A stretch of 6,896 nucleotides of DNA from NCBI GenBank assembly GCA_903930665.1, contig CAIYZI010000092.1:1-6896 (forward strand), written 5' to 3'. The position numbers and the translations under genes were made by a program. The DNA comes from an uncultured beta proteobacterium. Its GTDB lineage: Bacteria; Pseudomonadota; Gammaproteobacteria; Burkholderiales; Burkholderiaceae. The notes below the pieces were generated by a model. It saw only the letters and a program-made list of their open reading frames with translations. It did not search any database and was not told the DNA's origin. This document shows, in pieces, positions 5,284 through 6,896 of the stretch. The first letter of the stretch is position 1; every line of letters begins with the position of its first letter.

Positions 5284-5454
5284 ATGACCTCAATCAAGCG
5301 GACTGTCTGCAAAAAATGTAAAGCCCATATTTTGGGCTATAGGCCATTTTGTAGCGTATGCTTTGCACCAAGGCCGGAGAAGGTTTTTAGCGTCGAAAAC
5401 CTATTTTTACTATTTAGCGCCCTTTTGGCTTTAGTTGCTGTTTATTTGGCGTGA
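5284..5454 (+). CDS. 56-aa zinc-ribbon membrane protein
   Basis: ATG at 5284, shortly after the 29-aa gene and preceded by GGTGA, opens 56 codons to TGA at 5452-5454. Residues 9-26 form a zinc-ribbon pattern, Cys9-x2-Cys12-x10-Cys23-x2-Cys26 (VCKKC...FCSVC), likely to bind one zinc ion. Residues 39-56 (NLFLLFSALLALVAVYLA) make one membrane helix at the C-terminus. The layout is therefore a cytoplasmic or membrane-surface zinc knuckle tethered to the inner membrane. The four correctly spaced cysteines make chance unlikely. It is the third gene of the trio with the 75-aa and 29-aa genes. No named family is recognised; the partner is unknown. Confidence 0.66.
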   Translation: MTSIKRTVCKKCKAHILGYRPFCSVCFAPRPEKVFSVENLFLLFSALLALVAVYLA

Positions 5455-5538
5455 TTTTCCTCGAATAAAATAACTGTCCTGTATTAACATTTAGCCCCCC
5501 ATTCGAGCGAATCTAAATTAACAACAGATCACTACATC

Positions 5539-6126
5539 CTAAATTAAACCCAATTTTTGGGCGGCAATTACTACTTCCACTCGATTATTAACGCCCAGCT
5601 TAACATATAAGGCCTTTAAATAGTCAGATACGGTGTGGTTCGAAATCATTAATACACGCGCCACCTCTTTTGTGGAAAGACCTTTTGCAATTAGGCATAA
5701 AACCTCAAACTCTCTTCTAGTCAAATCAGGCGTCGAAGGATTGGATTTGCCCCCAGACATCGCTGGTTCGCAACTCTCTTTCGGAGTATTTATAGTGCAT
5801 ATGAACCCGCCTATATTATCTCGATCATCAAAAAAAATGGTTTTAGAGAAAATAACGGATTCTTGAGTTTGGCGAACCCCTTGTATGGGGGCTCTATATA
5901 TTTGAACCGATCTTCTTGCAAAAAGCTCTGCATCTGCTGCGGCGTAGGTTTGCGCCAATTGATTCGGGAAAATATTGAACGCTGTGCTACTTAAAATATG
6001 GCCTTTTTCAAGCCCCAACAACCTTACAAAAGATGCATTGCACTCAATATAGGTACCTAAATTGTTCTTAATAAAAGCTGGTCTTTCAATCGATTCCAAT
6101 AATTTTTTAACTAGGTCACTCACCAT
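5539..6126 (-). CDS. PAS-LuxR transcriptional regulator (second copy)
   Basis: A 195-aa protein from ATG 6126-6124, chosen because GGGAGG (6137-6132) lies 5 nt before it; a longer frame from TTG at 6150 would translate this ribosome-binding site. Residues 5-115 form a PAS-like domain (RPAFIKNNLGTYIECNASFV, STAFNIFP, ...DNIGGFICTIN). Residues 133-193 form a LuxR-type HTH (LTRREFEVL, LSTKEVARVLMIS, HTVSDYLKALYVKLGVNNR). There is no receiver domain. It resembles the regulator at 1934-2569 in both domains. Two perfect palindromes lie 30-85 nt upstream, suggesting autoregulation or control by its paralogue. The transporter gene to its right reads the same way, but is separated by a terminator and a possible opposite-strand ORF. 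Confidence 0.9.
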   Translation of the reverse strand: MVSDLVKKLLESIERPAFIKNNLGTYIECNASFVRLLGLEKGHILSSTAFNIFPNQLAQTYAAADAELFARRSVQIYRAPIQGVRQTQESVIFSKTIFFDDRDNIGGFICTINTPKESCEPAMSGGKSNPSTPDLTRREFEVLCLIAKGLSTKEVARVLMISNHTVSDYLKALYVKLGVNNRVEVVIAAQKLGLI

Positions 6127-6155
6127 CACCCCCTCCCGAAGTTCTAGCAAATAAT

Positions 6156-6209
6156 CCCATGTTTATGGGGGTTATATAACCCCCATAATTAGGGGGTTAT
6201 ATAACCCCC
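6156..6209. promoter_or_regulatory. Array of inverted repeats with two G5-TTATATAA-C5 palindromes
   Basis: G5-TTATATAA-C5 occurs twice as a perfect 18-bp palindrome, at 6167-6184 and 6192-6209, with centres 25 bp apart. The first extends to a perfect 26-bp palindrome (6163-6188). A smaller inverted repeat CCCAT-GTTT-ATGGG (6156-6169) overlaps its left side, and CCCCC-ATAATTA-GGGGG bridges the two. The array sits between the second PAS-LuxR start and the possible 52-aa ORF on the other strand, the expected place for an operator controlling divergent transcription. TATAAC inside the palindromes could serve as -10 elements. Confidence 0.72.
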
Positions 6210-6243
6210 AATAGTCTACCGCTACCCCACGCACCCTAAAAAT

Positions 6244-6402
6244 ATGTATGCAAATTTCATATCCTTTCGATATAGAACAGATCGACCCCGATATATATTG
6301 CAATGTTTGCTTAAAAAACTCAAACTAAAAAGCGGCTTATATAAAGACGATTTAAAGCTAATGGGTATTCGCATTCACAATGGCGTCGAGATAGCGCTCT
6401 AA
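6244..6402 (+). CDS. Possible 52-aa basic protein, divergent to PAS-LuxR
   Basis: ATG at 6244 opens 52 codons to TAA at 6400-6402. The product starts MYANFISFRYRTDRPRYILQ, continues CLLKKLKLKSGLYKDDLKLM and ends GVEIAL. It is basic and has helix-forming stretches. There is no Shine-Dalgarno, and an alternative frame from ATG 6250 gives only 23 residues. Its place next to the palindrome array would let the same operator control it. I recognise no family; it may be a chance frame. Confidence 0.33.
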   Translation: MYANFISFRYRTDRPRYILQCLLKKLKLKSGLYKDDLKLMGIRIHNGVEIAL

Positions 6403-6475
6403 GGGGCATTTTTGGGCGCAATTCCTGGCCAACACATGTAGAAGGGCTACTCTGCATTTCCCGGAGAAGGGTAAA

Positions 6476-6495
6476 GGCGGATTACCAAATCCGCC
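6476..6495 (-). terminator. Hairpin terminator of the TpsB-type gene
   Basis: GGCGGATT (6476-6483) and AATCCGCC (6488-6495) form a perfect 8-bp stem with a 4-nt loop, starting 10 nt after the transporter's stop codon in the direction of transcription. The following bases are TTTACCC, a short T-run, so it should terminate leftward transcripts before the PAS-LuxR gene. Confidence 0.62.
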
Positions 6496-6505
6496 CGCAT
6501 GTCAT

Positions 6506-6896
6506 TTAAAAGCTATAACTACCCGTCAACCAACCCCTAGGCTGAGTTGTCGTTCCATCAGTGTTAACGTGCTGGCCCGTTTGACTATATAGCGGATTTT
6601 GCCCGACTTTCCAGGCCACCATTGCACCAATAGCCCAGCCCTCATAGCTCCAGTTAAGCCCTAACCCCGCCCCCATTAATGAGTATGTGTTGTTGGCATT
6701 TGTTAAGCCTTGCCAGCCTGGATACAAAAATTTATTTTGCTGGACAACGCCCGCATCAAAAAAACTGGCGGCGGTTAAATTGGGCATTATCTGATGGCGC
6801 AACTCTATTGTAAGAAGGCCTCCTTGCGCACCGCCCGATTGAGCAACCGGGTAAGCCCTAACCGCATACGGTCCACCTAAATAGAACTGCTCAGCA
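6506..6896 (-). CDS. TpsB / ShlB-FhaC-HecB family outer-membrane transporter, C-terminal part
   Basis: The minus-strand frame enters from the right edge and ends at TAA (6508-6506). Its first visible residues, EQFYLGGPYAVRAYPVAQSG, match the TpsB family motif of the L6 loop that folds back into the barrel (VRGY/VRAYP). They are followed by GGLLTIELRHQI, LTAASFFDAGVV, GAGLGLNWSYEGWAIGAMVAWKVG and a final strand WLTGSYSF. The last residue is Phe, the usual C-terminal signature for Bam-assisted barrel insertion. Such proteins export a large TpsA partner (adhesin, haemolysin or inhibitor) across the outer membrane in two-partner secretion. About 130 residues are seen; POTRA domains and the exported partner lie outside the window. 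Confidence 0.9.
   Translation of the reverse strand, partial: AEQFYLGGPYAVRAYPVAQSGGAQGGLLTIELRHQIMPNLTAASFFDAGVVQQNKFLYPGWQGLTNANNTYSLMGAGLGLNWSYEGWAIGAMVAWKVGQNPLYSQTGQHVNTDGTTTQPRGWLTGSYSF

Noticed and set aside
5460..5509. CTCGAAT...ATTCGAG inverted repeat between the zinc-ribbon gene and the PAS-LuxR gene as a bidirectional terminator
   Set aside because: The arms are only 7 bp with a 36-nt loop and no T-run, too weak to support.
6178..6196. Possible integron attC or recombination site from the CCCCC-ATAATTA-GGGGG repeat
   Set aside because: No GTTRRRY/RYYYAAC core sites or integrase are seen; the position fits an operator better.

Overview
The window looks like an accessory island in a betaproteobacterial chromosome. 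Base composition is moderately AT-rich, and both the tRNA-Thr(GGU) and a decayed tRNA-Ser(GCU) are of betaproteobacterial type. A Burkholderiaceae host such as Polynucleobacter is my best guess, but this is inference and no taxonomic search was possible.

Left part (1-1240) is phage- or satellite-derived. A DUF1376/YdaU-type replication-associated protein runs leftwards off the window edge. It is separated by a promoter-rich intergenic stretch from a rightward two-gene operon, made of a 36-residue ORF and an AlpA-family HTH regulator, which ends in a hairpin.

The middle (1240-4330) is a mixture of one intact regulator and debris. It contains a decayed copy of a two-gene cassette, a PAS-LuxR regulator (1934-2569), fragments of unknown genes, a dead IS3-family element (3150-3924, minus), an intact tRNA-Thr and a pseudo-tRNA-Ser.

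The right part (4316-6896) holds compact small-gene operons. One leftward pair (65 and 83 aa) is preceded by a leader with an intrinsic-terminator hairpin. Divergent from it is a rightward trio: a 75-aa paralogue of the 65-aa protein, a 29-aa membrane peptide and a 56-aa zinc-ribbon membrane protein. Next come a second PAS-LuxR regulator (minus) preceded by two perfect G5-TTATATAA-C5 palindromes, a possible 52-aa ORF on the other strand, and the C-terminal end of a TpsB/ShlB-type outer-membrane transporter entering from the right.

The most interesting signals are three. First, the leader plus two-gene cassette appears twice, intact at 4316-4855 and decayed at about 1375-1690. Second, its 65-aa protein has a gap-free paralogue in the divergent operon. 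Third, the two PAS-LuxR regulators share protein motifs and an AACCCC(C)ATAATTA promoter motif, which hints at a common regulon. I do not recognise the small-protein family, and no function is assigned to it.
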